Virus record (IMG/VR): IMGVR_UViG_3300007363_000035
Span: 1 to 43,259 of that record
DNA from: a virus
Length of the DNA: 43,259 nt
Reading direction: 5' to 3' (one strand)
Shown: positions 6,733-18,200 of the stretch, in pieces
Layout: the number at the start of each line of letters is the position of its first letter
How positions within the stretch are numbered: position 1 is the first letter of the stretch
Position numbers and translations under genes: made by a program
Notes under the pieces: generated by a model
Databases searched by the model: none
What the model was told of the DNA's origin: nothing
The model's input: the letters and a program-made list of their open reading frames with translations, nothing else

Positions 6733-8481
6733 TTAGTTCTTGATAGTCACAATCGCTTCTATTGTACCGGGTTCTGGGGTGTTCTTGTCAACCAGGCTAC
6801 GTCCAATTACGTTGAACGCTGTGGCTTCTCCGGGCAGGGCCGCTCTAGCAATACCGTTTCCGGCACTTACTAGTCGATCTCCTTTCTTGATATAACCAGT
6901 AACCTTAACAGGCACACGACCAGTCATAGCAACTTTGGGGTGAGTATTGTCTTCGCCGGCAGCGCCGTTCATAGTATACGCTGGTCTAGTACTTATCACA
7001 CCAAATACATTTTCACTTAGATCAGTCTTAGAACGTGTGATTTCTTTGGTACCGCCAAGCTCAACAACTGTGCCGGGCTCAAGAGTCTCATCGGCTTCAA
7101 ATCTTTCTGCAACGTCAGCATAAAGTGCCGTTGTAGCAGTAGCAAATACTTGGTTAAAGTAGTTGGCGCTGGAACCAATGTTCCCCACGCCATTTGATCC
7201 TGTTTTAGCAATGCTTTGAACACTGACCACGTTGGCATAAACTGTCGTAGTATCAACAACAACCACGTTGGCTGTGCCTGCTACAGTAAAGGCTATATTA
7301 CCATTGGGCGCATTTATTTCACCCTTGGATGTGCCGTTTTCAAACTTGGTTACAGACACACCCAAACTTAAACCTGTAAGTTGTGATCCATTGCCTAAAA
7401 AATAAGTGCCTGCAATATTAGCAGCAGATGTGATGTTGCCTGTAGCACTCACAAGACCAGTAGTTCGTAAATTGCCTGCTTGTACGTTAGCAGTTGCAGA
7501 CACATTGGCAGCCTGCATCAGTGCGGATGTAATAATGTTACCACCAGTGATATTGCCTGTGGCTGTAATTAAACCTGCGGTTGACACGTTGGCTGCAATT
7601 ACATTGCCGCCGGCTGTGACAACCCCCGTAGCAGACACATTGCCTGCAGTGATTATGTTTCCGCCAATTACGTTGCCTGTAACAGTGGCCAAACCTGCAG
7701 TAATCAAGTTAGCGCCAGTGATGTTACCTGTGGCTGTAACTAATCCTGCTGTGGTAATATTACCACCTATTACGTTGCCTGTAACTGAACTAAATCCTGT
7801 AGTCAAAACTCCAGTAGCTTGTACAATGGCCGTAGTAGCACCGCCTGCTGTAATCACCACGTTGCCACCATTTCTGAGGTTGCCAGCAAACACAGTGTCT
7901 GCCGAATTGCTCATGGTGATACCTTTGAATACAGTGGGGAACAACACAGATGTTGGAGCCGCGGCAGTGAAGGTTGCGTCCTTGGACACCAGGCCCACTC
8001 TGGTACCTGCTACATAAAGGCCAGTCACATAGTGAGGAGTTGCTGTGTTGTCGTTGACTGTTTCAGGAATTGCACCAGCGGTGCCTTCTGTTGATGTAAA
8101 TGCAGGCCCCACTACAATGAAACTGGAACCTGTGTATACTTTGACCTGTTGGTTTGTGGTATCGTACCAGAGGTCACCTGTGACGTTGGATGAAGGTTGA
8201 GTGGCGCTGGCAGTGGCGGCACTGATTGTTTTGAATATGCTACCGTTGTAGACTTTCAGCAAGTTGTTGGTTTTGTCCCACCATAGTTGCCCTGTAAGAG
8301 GTGCTACTGGAGCCGAAGTATTTGATCCGTTTTCCAACAGGTGTATAAAGTTTTCATCCAAAAACTCCCCGTACCCTGCGTAATTTTTACCCACAAGGGT
8401 CATGCTACTTGCGGTGTTTACTGTACCGTCGTTAACTGTGGCAAAAACTGTGCCGTCAGTAAGATTGATTGTATATGCCAT
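6733..8481 (-). CDS. Tail fibre-like protein with repeat shaft (582 aa)
   Basis: This is a likely fibre or adhesin of the virion. The N-terminal part holds two copies of a G-x-LW-x-D...VY-x-G unit (from residues 64 and 102). Residues about 227-358 form a shaft of Gly/Asn/Ala/Thr-rich repeats, with units such as ATGNITGGNIITAG repeated with variation. The C-terminal 130 residues (from AERFEADETLEPGTVVELGG) form a compact domain with FGVIST, GRVPVKVTG and IKKGDRLV. It is of the kind seen at the end of other marine phage fibres; I do not see the S74 peptidase autocleavage motif. The ATG at 8481 is preceded by AGGAAA and, 18 bases earlier, by a perfect TATAAATA late promoter box, so it should be a late gene with its own promoter. 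Confidence 0.82.
   Translation of the reverse strand: MAYTINLTDGTVFATVNDGTVNTASSMTLVGKNYAGYGEFLDENFIHLLENGSNTSAPVAPLTGQLWWDKTNNLLKVYNGSIFKTISAATASATQPSSNVTGDLWYDTTNQQVKVYTGSSFIVVGPAFTSTEGTAGAIPETVNDNTATPHYVTGLYVAGTRVGLVSKDATFTAAAPTSVLFPTVFKGITMSNSADTVFAGNLRNGGNVVITAGGATTAIVQATGVLTTGFSSVTGNVIGGNITTAGLVTATGNITGANLITAGLATVTGNVIGGNIITAGNVSATGVVTAGGNVIAANVSTAGLITATGNITGGNIITSALMQAANVSATANVQAGNLRTTGLVSATGNITSAANIAGTYFLGNGSQLTGLSLGVSVTKFENGTSKGEINAPNGNIAFTVAGTANVVVVDTTTVYANVVSVQSIAKTGSNGVGNIGSSANYFNQVFATATTALYADVAERFEADETLEPGTVVELGGTKEITRSKTDLSENVFGVISTRPAYTMNGAAGEDNTHPKVAMTGRVPVKVTGYIKKGDRLVSAGNGIARAALPGEATAFNVIGRSLVDKNTPEPGTIEAIVTIKN
7405..7800 (-). repeat. Tandem repeat shaft inside the fibre gene
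   Basis: This stretch encodes about ten imperfect copies of a 10-14 residue unit of the form [TS]AGxVxATGNIxGGN. At DNA level the recurring element is a mix of words such as TTACCTGTGGCTG, TGCCTGTAACAG and ACGTTGGC. Its length could change by slippage or recombination and alter fibre length. It codes for protein throughout and is not a CRISPR array. Confidence 0.75.
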
Positions 8482-8499
8482 GTCTGTTTCCTAGTTCAA

Positions 8500-8507
8500 T
8501 ATTTATA
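8500..8507 (-). promoter_or_regulatory. Late promoter -10 box (TATAAATA)
   Basis: On the minus strand this is a perfect match to the T4 late promoter box, 18 nt before the ATG of the 582-aa fibre gene and with AGGAAA between. It overlaps the stop codon of the 201-aa gene. It would be read by host RNA polymerase carrying the gp55-like sigma factor encoded at 37716. Confidence 0.75.
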
Positions 8508-9108
8508 CAGCATTGATATTGCTCAATGTCTGAATTCTCAGCGTGTAGTCAATTTGAATTTGACGATTTAAACTCTTTTGCACAGGGTGAAAAATCACGT
8601 GTGTAATTAAGCGCAAATTATCTGCGGCTCCGTTCCAGGCCTTGAGTCCTAGTTCATCAAACACAAATTCACCGTTGAAATTGGTTGAATTATCAAATGC
8701 TTGTTGTTCTGCGGGCTCACCGTAGTCCAACAAACATTGTACCAAAATATCAGTATAAACGTTTCCAGACGTGTGAAACACAGTCATTTTGTTGTTGGTT
8801 GGGTCTGTGTCAGCAGCTGAGTTATCATTAACAACTTTGGCATAGGTTTGATTGTACAAGTCTGCGTTTTGCCCTGTGGTGTTTGGAGGCAAGTAAGTAA
8901 TCACCCCGGTAGGATCTACTGAGCTTCCACCGTTGCCAAACGCCATTTGATAGATATAACCAATATTTCTATCACTGAGTGTTTGAGCCATGGCAATAGA
9001 TATGTTTTCATAATGAATGGCGTTGTGATCATTGTAAAAAATTTCGCCGCTGTTGGGGTCATGTATTTTTACATGCCCGGTAATTTTTGCCAATCCTGCC
9101 GAAATCAT
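8503..9108 (-). CDS. Virion structural protein (201 aa)
   Basis: This is a probable small structural protein; the exact place in the virion is unknown. Its N-terminus (residues 9-24, ITGHVKIHDPNSGEIF) is followed by an Asn/His-rich segment and a helix (SIAMAQTL). The middle has FGNGGSSVDPTG, and the end has beta strands (LRLITHVIF, IQIDYTLRI). From memory, similar proteins lie next to baseplate and fibre genes in marine T4-like phages. The start codon overlaps the stop of the 49-aa gene as ATGA, with a strong GGAGG site before it. The first 25 residues resemble the C-terminal half of that 49-aa protein. Confidence 0.78.
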   Translation of the reverse strand: MISAGLAKITGHVKIHDPNSGEIFYNDHNAIHYENISIAMAQTLSDRNIGYIYQMAFGNGGSSVDPTGVITYLPPNTTGQNADLYNQTYAKVVNDNSAADTDPTNNKMTVFHTSGNVYTDILVQCLLDYGEPAEQQAFDNSTNFNGEFVFDELGLKAWNGAADNLRLITHVIFHPVQKSLNRQIQIDYTLRIQTLSNINAV

Positions 9109-9254
9109 GCACGGCCCTCCACATAAGTTTTCTGTGTTTTAGGATCAAAAATTCTCATGTGCGCCTGAACAGATATAGATCCAGTTTCGTTGGGCCGACT
9201 GGGTTTTTTCTGTGTTTTGGGCTCAACTGGTTGTTTTTGTTGTGTGTTTGACAT
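9105..9254 (-). CDS. Small structural-region protein (49 aa)
   Basis: This is a short gene, easy to miss. The protein begins MSNTQQKQPVEPKTQKK, a polar Lys/Gln-rich tail, and ends with a folded-looking segment, SISVQAHMRIFDPKTQKTY. Its stop overlaps the ATG of the 201-aa gene (ATGA), and the ribosome binding site of that gene lies inside it. It starts just 8 nt after a TAAATA-type late promoter box, so its own mRNA may lack a leader. Its C-terminal half resembles the N-terminus of the next protein in the pattern [AG]H[MV][RK]IxDP, so the two may share a small fold or be a split pair. Function unknown. Confidence 0.72.
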   Translation of the reverse strand: MSNTQQKQPVEPKTQKKPSRPNETGSISVQAHMRIFDPKTQKTYVEGRA

Positions 9255-9261
9255 GGTCACT

Positions 9262-9269
9262 TATTTAGC
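9262..9269 (-). promoter_or_regulatory. Late promoter candidate (GCTAAATA)
   Basis: On the minus strand this box matches TATAAATA at 6 of 8 positions and lies 7 nt before the ATG of the 49-aa gene. It resembles the site at 37621 (both continue as AGTGA). It stands directly after the stop of the 15 kb gene, a sensible place to restart late transcription. Confidence 0.5.
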
Positions 9270-9274
9270 CTGCT

Positions 9275-12200
9275 TTATTCACCGCGCAAGAACCTTGCGG
9301 CTAGAGTATTGGTATCTTGCAGAGCTACACCGTCACTGGCAGTTGTTTCTCCTTGTTGATACCAAGTCACGCCCTGGCGTACCAAAATAGTCACTTCGCT
9401 ACCAGCAGCTGGTGCTTGCAATACAGGATACACAGCGCCATCTACTACAAATTCAATGGTTACTGGGTCAAACTGGCTTAAGAACCAGCGATATTGGCTA
9501 GTTGCAGAAGTATCGCTGTATTTGTATTGCCGTACTCCCCCAACGTAGACTTCGATTGACAAATTTTCTGTTGAGCTGTCGTCAAAATCAGTAACGTCAA
9601 TGCTTGGTGCATAAAATACGCTGGTTGTGCCGTCTCCCATGCCGGTGTCGCTTACAATGTAATCTTGATATCGTTGATCTAGTAAATTACCGCGCCCAAT
9701 ATCATAGACATTTGCTCCTGCTGTGTGGGTAGTAGCTGCGGTTCCTGCGGTACCACGCAACAGACTGCTAACGGTGTTGAAAGCCGTGTCTCTGTAGCGG
9801 TACATGATCCGTTCGCCATCGATGGTAATTACCCCAAACACTCCTAGCTCAAGATTAGGTTCGCTCAGCGCAGAAGCATCTGTTACATGAATAGTATCAG
9901 CAGAAGCACTGAGATCTTGACTTAGTGTAGTTGAGGTTGCAGCAGTAATTCGATATGTGGCTTGTACCCCCCGCATGTCTTGGAATATTCTAAAAGCCAT
10001 GGATTCTGGAACTACGCTGTCAGTAAACATGGTCACCGCAAGAATTTGTCCAGGAGCAATGGGGCCTGCGGCCAAAACCAAAGTTGCACTTTCGAGGGTT
10101 GACCCGTCATCTTCAACTGTAAAATCGGCTCCCTCAAACAATCTATATCCATCTAACGTTACCCACAAACGTCCAGCATTGACACTAGTACGATTCAATA
10201 AAAAATCATTACTGTAGACTGCGGTACCAACGGAATAATCATATGACCCAGGATCTCCTGAAACAGTTGCAGCATCATAAACTGTGCTGTCATACGGTTC
10301 GGCGATGGTCAATCCACTTACTATAGGTCCATTGAATATCAGGGTCACTGGATTTTGTTGTGCTGTGTCATTCCAAGTGGTTACAGTAAACACATCATTT
10401 AGGTTTACTCCTGAAGAAATTTGTAGTGTTTGTCCTATTGCTCGATAATCTGCTTCGGTACTCACACTGATCAATATTCTAGCACCACTACGTGGAGGAT
10501 CAGTAAACACCACTTGACGCCCAGGTGTGTTTGATCCTGACCAGTTAGTTACGCTGTAGGTTCCTATGATGGCGCCAATACTTTGTACTTGTAGTATATT
10601 GTCCACCCAGACCTGGATATCGTTGGGAGCATCAATAATGCTTTGGCTGTAGCCGCCACGTTGAGGTAACCCAAAACTCACCTCAACATTATCACCAATC
10701 CATTCAATACCTTCAGGTGGTTGTAGTCGCAATCCATTGCGTGTGACCACCATGTTGGCAGAATTACTGCCTTGCATGCTGTTGATTAATGTAATCACAG
10801 GTGTAGCTACCATGTTTGCATCAGCTACCTTGTACTGTGTCTGTGGAGTGCTCCAACTGTAGTCAATTGTGGCTGTGCCCGTACCTGTGCCTGCGCCTGT
10901 AGCAGTAAAAGTTACTCCCACTGTGTTTTCGGCAGCACCTATTGAAACAAAATCAGTGGTGCCAAGTGTGGCAATGGTATATTGGTTGCCTTTGATAAAA
11001 TAACCAGCTTCAACTGTGGTCAAGCCAAATGCTACTAGGGCAATACCTGATCCTGGGCCGTAACTGGTGCCAAGATCAACTTCGCTTGCAAGTGTGGGCA
11101 CAAAATTGATCCAGTAGTCTGTGTTAGTAATAACAACTCCAGGTGGCACATTCTGCTGTGCGCGGTAATAATTGCCACTGTTGTTTACAATGTCTAATCT
11201 TGAATAACTATTCAAAATATTCCAGGCAGTGCTGTCAATATAAGGTGTCCAAGTGATGCCACTAACTGACTCGCCATTCACAAACACATAGACATCACTG
11301 ATTTCTGCGGTGTTTACTGGAATTATAACAGTGGCGCCAATGTCTCCGCCAAGGTAATTGGCACGATACAATTGACTGCCGCCGCCTAGCTCGTACACCG
11401 AAATGTTCACAATATCGCCTGCTGTCACAGTCAGTAATGTGATTGTGTAATCGTCCCAGTCGATGGTAAAATCAGTGCCTGGCACAAGATCTATTCCAGT
11501 GGTAATATTACTGACCAACACCTGCACTGGATGTTCGACAACACCTGCCCAACTCAAAGTTGAAGTTACAGCAGGTTCGTATGTGTATCGTATGGTTCCC
11601 AGTTGGAATCCATGTCCGTCACGGCTCCAGTCGGCACCCGATCTAGTGTACACACGCATGTCTAGCGTGTCAAATTCTGCACCATTGACTAACTCTTCAG
11701 GCGCATGTCCTTCATAAACATCAACAAACTGGCCGCCGTCAACATCAATATCTGTGGGCAAAGTTCCTAAAGTAGTGTCAGTAAATTCGCTTTGATATTC
11801 TGCATCAACTGCAAGTGGGTCTCCTAAGAAATAATCTCCATACACTTGCACACCGGGATAATCAACCCCGTCAATTAAAAGCGGCAATTCCAATCCGGGT
11901 TCACTTACTCCGGGAACATATAAGCCCATGGTGCGATCAACACCTGTGAGACCTTGGCCGTTGTTGTACGTTCCAGCGTTTACTAAAGTCCAATCTTCAA
12001 GATTAAATTCAGGGCCCACAACGGCGGTTGAATCTGAGCTACTTGCTTGCCACACTCTATCATCGTAGCGAACCAAAGTGCCGTCTTGGTAGGTACCATT
12101 TGGGCTCCAAGTTTGAACATCACTGAAGTACTGGAATCTATCATATTTGATCACAGTGCGAAAGCTTCTAACTAGATTATAGTTGTTTTCTGCTCCAGTT

Positions 12201-15200
12201 TGTTCAGTATTAAACGTTTCGCCGGTACCTGACCCAATTAGATGCACATAGGCTCGTACGCCTGTGCCGTTACCACCGCTGAATTCAACTGTGGGCGTGC
12301 TACGATATCCTTGACCAGGATCAGTTATTGTGACTGCTACTACCTGGCCCAAGCTGTTGATAACCGCTGTACCTTGTGCTTCTACTACAGCATCGCCCAC
12401 AAACGTCACTTGAGGTGGTTCATTATATCCTGATCCACCATCAACTATTTGTACATTGTCAATATTCAATAGATAATTTGTATACCATTGTGAGTAAGGC
12501 CATGTTTCCCATATTGTACTTGACGCAGAAAAATCACTTTGAGTATTGATACCAGCATTAAAACTTGTAGAGTGTTCATAAGGCAACAAGATTGGACTGG
12601 TATATTTTGCTACTTGCAAATCGGTGTTAAAATATGCTGGCAAATCAAAGTCTGTATTGTCTCCAAATGCCTGATCGTTACCAGTATACTTCAAATTGAA
12701 TTCTCTAATGCTCACATGATATGGCTTGACTTCTTGAATATAGTCTGCCACAAATTCTTGGTTGTCTCGACGATAGTTTTGGAACGGTAGCAGTTCTCGA
12801 ATTCTATGGTCTACATCAATCAAAGATGTTTTAACTAACCATTCGGGTGCTGAGAATTCGCTCAATACAAAGTTAAACATCAGCACCAAGGACCGGTTAC
12901 GTTCAATAGCCAGGTCGTCGATAAACAACTCTTCATTGATGGCTTGAATAATCTTTCGAGTTTCTATCACTGGCTCTTGATCATAGTACTGTGCATCAAA
13001 TACTTCAAGATCAAATCCAAATCTGCCCAGTGCATAATCCCACAGCTCTGCTGAGAATTTAATAGTGCCATCTTGTAACACCACACGTTCCCATCCGGTG
13101 TCAGTGCTCAGATAAATTTCGTACTTGCCCTGGGCATTGGCTGTAACTTTAACCGAGCTGCCAACGTCAACTGTGAGCGTACTCAACGCTGCGTAGTTTG
13201 CAACTTCTGTGATTACCTTGGTACTGGGGTTGTATCCTGGGCGGTTCCATACAATGTAACTCCAGTAGTCTGGGGTGTTGTATCCTTGCACACTGGTCAG
13301 CACCAACACACGTTGTCCTGCTGTAACGTCACTGTTTTGTACAGTGTAAATGGTCCACAGACCTCGATTGTCGCTGTCAGAAACCACTAGGTATTTGTAA
13401 CCAATGGGTATAGGACCATTGGGATTGCTCCAAATTGGTTCTTGGAATCCTAGTATTTCTTGAGTTGCCACACGCAGATTCCAGTTGGTTACTGTTACCC
13501 CATTTACTACTGTTATTTGACTCGGCTCAGGTTCGCTGGAATTCAGCAAGTTAAAGATTCTTGTTTCAACAATAGGGTATTGTGCTAATATTGCATTAGC
13601 TTTAGTGAGATAATTCTTGAGTGCGGCAAAACGATCCACAAACATGCTTTGTCTTGGACGGAACTGCACACCATAACGTTCGGCTGGACTTAGATTAGGG
13701 TCCGGCACCAAATTACCAAAAGTGTCTACTCCACAAAAACTATCTAGGAATTTTCGGTACAGATTTGAACTTAAAAACCCGTCTGCGCGATCCTGTGGAA
13801 TTAATTCATATTCCACGTGAACATTGTCATTGGTCAACTCACGATCAAACTCAATGCTGATAATGGTGTCACTGGCTTCAATATAATCAGCACTATTATA
13901 CAGTGCAATGGTACTGGCATTGATAGGTGCCATGTAGGCTATGCCGCTGGCACGAGGATCTTGAATGTATGATGCTACAGTACTAGCTGGTAATGTTTTA
14001 CCCAGTTGTGTGGCAGTGACTGTGATGCCTCGTACCCAAAAATAATATTCAGTAGCAAATGTTCCGTCTACGGTAAGTTTAGTATTAACAGTATAAGACG
14101 CAGTATTCAACGGTACGCCTTCGCCGGTGTAGCTGCCTGGTGGTTGATCACTGACTACCCACTGATACACATCAACTTCGCTGCCCGGGAACAACTGTGC
14201 CCAGCGTCGACTTGCGTACACTATTGAATCTTGGTTAGGATCAATAAATCTTAACGAACTAACGTCCCACCACAATTCGCCTATATGTTCTGCGCCCCAG
14301 GTGGTTCCTGTGATATTTACAAAACCAACATTGTAGGATGCAGGATCTACAGCACCAATGTAGTCAAGATTCTGTCTAGCGGCTCCTAGTATTCTACCTT
14401 GCAACGGATTGATAAAATCTAAAAATTCTGACTTGGCACTAGTGATACGATCGTACAAAAATACACTGTTCAATAAACGAATGTCTACTACAGGCTGCTG
14501 TTGTCTTAGCACTGTCCACGACGGTGTACGAGTAGCGTTTTCAAATACAAATACTGCGCCAAAATCAGCAGTACTGTCACTGTAGTCGTTTTTGGGTGCG
14601 CCGGCCATGAGCACACCAGAAGTATAGTTTACTGCTGTGCCAAAACCATCATATGGTGCAACATCTGCATTGTTGATCTGTTGTCCAAAAACAAATTTGC
14701 CCGGATTGGTTATCAATAGTGTTGAGCTAGGGAGATAATCGTATGTGTATACTGATCCACTCTGTACAATAATTGAAAAGAAAACAGTACTGCCAGCATC
14801 AAAGAAAGTGGTTCCATCGTCAAATTCTGCTTCTAGATATAGCGTACCTTGTGGTGCGCCTACCACAAGGTTGACCGCAGAATCATCAATGCTTAAACTG
14901 GCACCAAATCCTGCATATTCTGTGGGATATGGACTGGTGATTGTTTGAGTCCAAACAAATGTTTCAAACCCTAAATCGTCAAATGTTGAGCCTATGGTAC
15001 CGGGTGCTACTTGAAGTTTATTAAATTCTGGAGCAGCATCGGAGTTCTTCACGCTGAGCGTTAAATATCCAGCGGCATCAACTGTGGCCAATACGTTTAA
15101 TACCGACAGTGAAATTTGTTGTGCTAATGCACGAACTTCTACACTGGCCAACACTGTAGTTGACTCTAATTGAGTCCAATAGGCTGTATTGGTCAATGCT

Positions 15201-18200
15201 GTAAATGCAGGTACATTTTGTATAGAAACGTAGATTTGTGCAGTACTGCCACTTGTGTTGTAGACCACAGTGTTGACGTCGTATCCAGTGGATGATGACC
15301 AAGACCCAGGTACTACAACCTCAATGTTGTTTACACAAATAGTATCGCCGTTGTCAAGGTCGGCCATGGGTATGGTGCTGGTAATAGTACCATACACGCG
15401 ACTTTGGTTAACAAAACGCTCAACTACGCCACCTTTGAAAACTTGTTGACTACTCTGTGGCTCTCCTACATACAAACTACAGTTGTTGCTGCAAATGTCT
15501 GTGGCTTGACCAAAGTTTGAGAACTCGGCTATAATGTTTTGGTCAATTTCTTGAACCTGCTGAAATTGATTGGTTTCTATTTCAATTATGTCACCTGTGA
15601 CCAAGTCAGCATTTATAGTAATAATGTTACCATTTACAGTGAATGTATTGATTAAGCCTGGACCGGCATCTACACTGTTTTGTTGATTGATCAAAAACTG
15701 ACCGTTCAGCAACACGCTTACTGGTCCAGTGACTGACCCAAGCACTGTGAAATCAATTGTGCTGCCGTCGGTACCATAGATAAATTTTTGAACACTGCGG
15801 TCAAATACATAAGTTGACCCAGCTTCGGTGAAAGTTTCAACTTCGTTTACTGTTATAGTCAAATTATTGACGCCGGTTCCGCCCAGTGATGTTCCTAGAA
15901 TAGTTATAGTATCATTGACTGCGTAGTCTTGCCCACCACGTACTACTGTTACTACATATGACGAGTCACTTCGACTAACATCAAATTTAGCACCAAATCC
16001 TGACCCAGATGTGCTGTACTGACTGAGATTACTGTAAGCAGCCGAGCCTGCTGCTGCCAATCCCGTACTGCTCACTGTGTCAATGGCATTTGCTATGGCT
16101 TTGTAAGGTGTACCAATCAATACCTGGCGTCCGTCTGTGGTGCAGCATACACTGTGTCCAAATCTATCTCCGGCAGTGAGTCCACCCGTGACATCGCTAG
16201 AGTCAATAGTGTAAACATAAGTAAAATATTCTTTGGCAGACACAACCAAGATGTCTGCACTGATAAATGATATCAAAAATGTTACCGTTGTGCCGGCAAA
16301 CGTATAATCAAGGTTGGGTCGTAGTAGATTACCGTTTAGTTTGATACTGAATGAATAAATGTTATCAGTTTCTACTGTGGCCAAGCCCAATCTACGACCA
16401 TTGGCGTCTAGATCATCTGCTAAGTTTTGTGTCACAGCAGTGTATGGAATTTGATAACTGTTGTATCTTGCAAATTCAATCAACGTTTCTTCTAGCACAG
16501 TGCCCGAGCCCGTAGCTGATCCAGTAGCGGTAAAGGTAACACCCACTGTGTTTGAAGCAGCGCCTATTGAAACAAAATCTGTGGTACCCACAGTTAGAAT
16601 AGTGTATTCTGTTCCAGGTACAATAGCGGTGGCATTAACCAGCCCTGGAGTATTAATAAAAGTCACTGTATTAAGATCAGTAATAGTGTAATCTACTCCC
16701 ACTGTTTGAACCTGTCTGTTTAGAGTGACTTTCAATTGATATATGTTGTCAATTTGAATTGAATTATTGATATTCCAGGATTTAGTTGACCCGTCGGCAA
16801 ACACCTTTAATTGCTGCTGTTGCCAATCAACCTGACCATAGGCATGTACTTGATTTGCACCTGGTGCTCCTACATATATCCAGCGTTCGTCTTGGCTGAC
16901 TGCTACAGAATATCCCATTTCTCCTGCTACAGCACGATCTGGTGCTGTAGGCGGGGTTAACAATTGCCATGTGGTATAAGGAATGCTGCCTGGTTCGCCA
17001 AGAAGAGGATCTCGGAAAATTACAAAAGCATAGCCTACATTAGCAAGACTGGCGGTACCTTGACTGGCACTGGCTCCAGCGGCGGCCCAAGTTTGGTTGC
17101 CAAAATCAGCGGCGTTGCCCAAGCCTCTTACGCCGGTGGTTTCCACTGTAAGTATTGAATCGCTTGTGCCAATGGGGCTGACTGGTATGTATTGGTCTCC
17201 ATAACTTTTGACATATACATAAATCGCACCGTACTCTGTGCCAGAACCAAATCCATATCGGGGACTACCCACTAGAGCAGCCAGTCTATTGCGGGCTTGC
17301 GCCACACTGGCACCATACTGTTCGCCCGCATCTAGCAACACAGGATTCAATGAGATAATATCAGAAAATACACTGTTCTTTTGTAAAACTTCCCATAGGC
17401 CTGAGCCGTTGTTGTCTACCCAGACTTTGGCACCTGGTAGAATATTGTTGGCATATGGCAAATTGATCACATCGCTGGCCTGGTCCACACGCATAGTCTG
17501 TAAGGTGAATCCCAGTCCTAGTCCATTGGCTACCACACGATCGCCAGTAAAATTAAACGCTATATTCACTGTGGTCAAATTTGCCACTGATAATACCTGA
17601 TATACACCGTTAATTTCAGGGTCAAAGAATTTAATAATTAGTTTATTGCCTGCTGTCAAGCCATGTTGAGCGTTAAAAATCACACGGCTTGTGCCATCTA
17701 AGTTGTCGCAAACGTGCTGGATTACACCAGGTACAGCTTGGGCACGATATATGTTCCAGTCGTAAGAGTTGACCTTGGCCACCCATATACTGGTTCCCAC
17801 TTGAATAGCATCAATATTGGCAGCAAGGCTGGCTGCATTCTCAATGTCAAATACTGTGATATCAACATCTTCAAGATTTACATAACCAGCACTTGGCAGA
17901 GCCGTATCTGTTGGTAAGTCCGTGGTTACTGGCAAGATATCAGTGGATGTTAATGCAAAACTTTGTCGCCACACATTACTGAAGAAGATAGTTTGATCAG
18001 CTTCACTTGCCTGTTGTGGATAAATTACTTGTACTAAACTAGGATTGCTATCTAACAATGCGCGATTTAGCCTTAGTTCAAAGAAACTACGGTTTGCATT
18101 GGCACCATATACTGCACGTTGCACTGCCCAATTTTCATAGATGTCATAGTCTGCAGATTCTTTTCCAAGATTGGCTTGTTTGAATAGTTCTGCCGCAAGT

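Noticed and set aside
7405-7800. CRISPR array
   Set aside because: The repeats are imperfect, have no unique spacers and are part of one coding frame.
7406-8017. Plus-strand open frame of 203 codons
   Set aside because: It runs opposite the fibre repeat region, has a Val/Ala/Pro/Leu-only composition that follows from the antisense of the repeats, and has no binding site. It is a shadow.
5755-9254. Diversity-generating retroelement acting on the fibre genes
   Set aside because: No reverse transcriptase gene and no template repeat pair is visible in the window.
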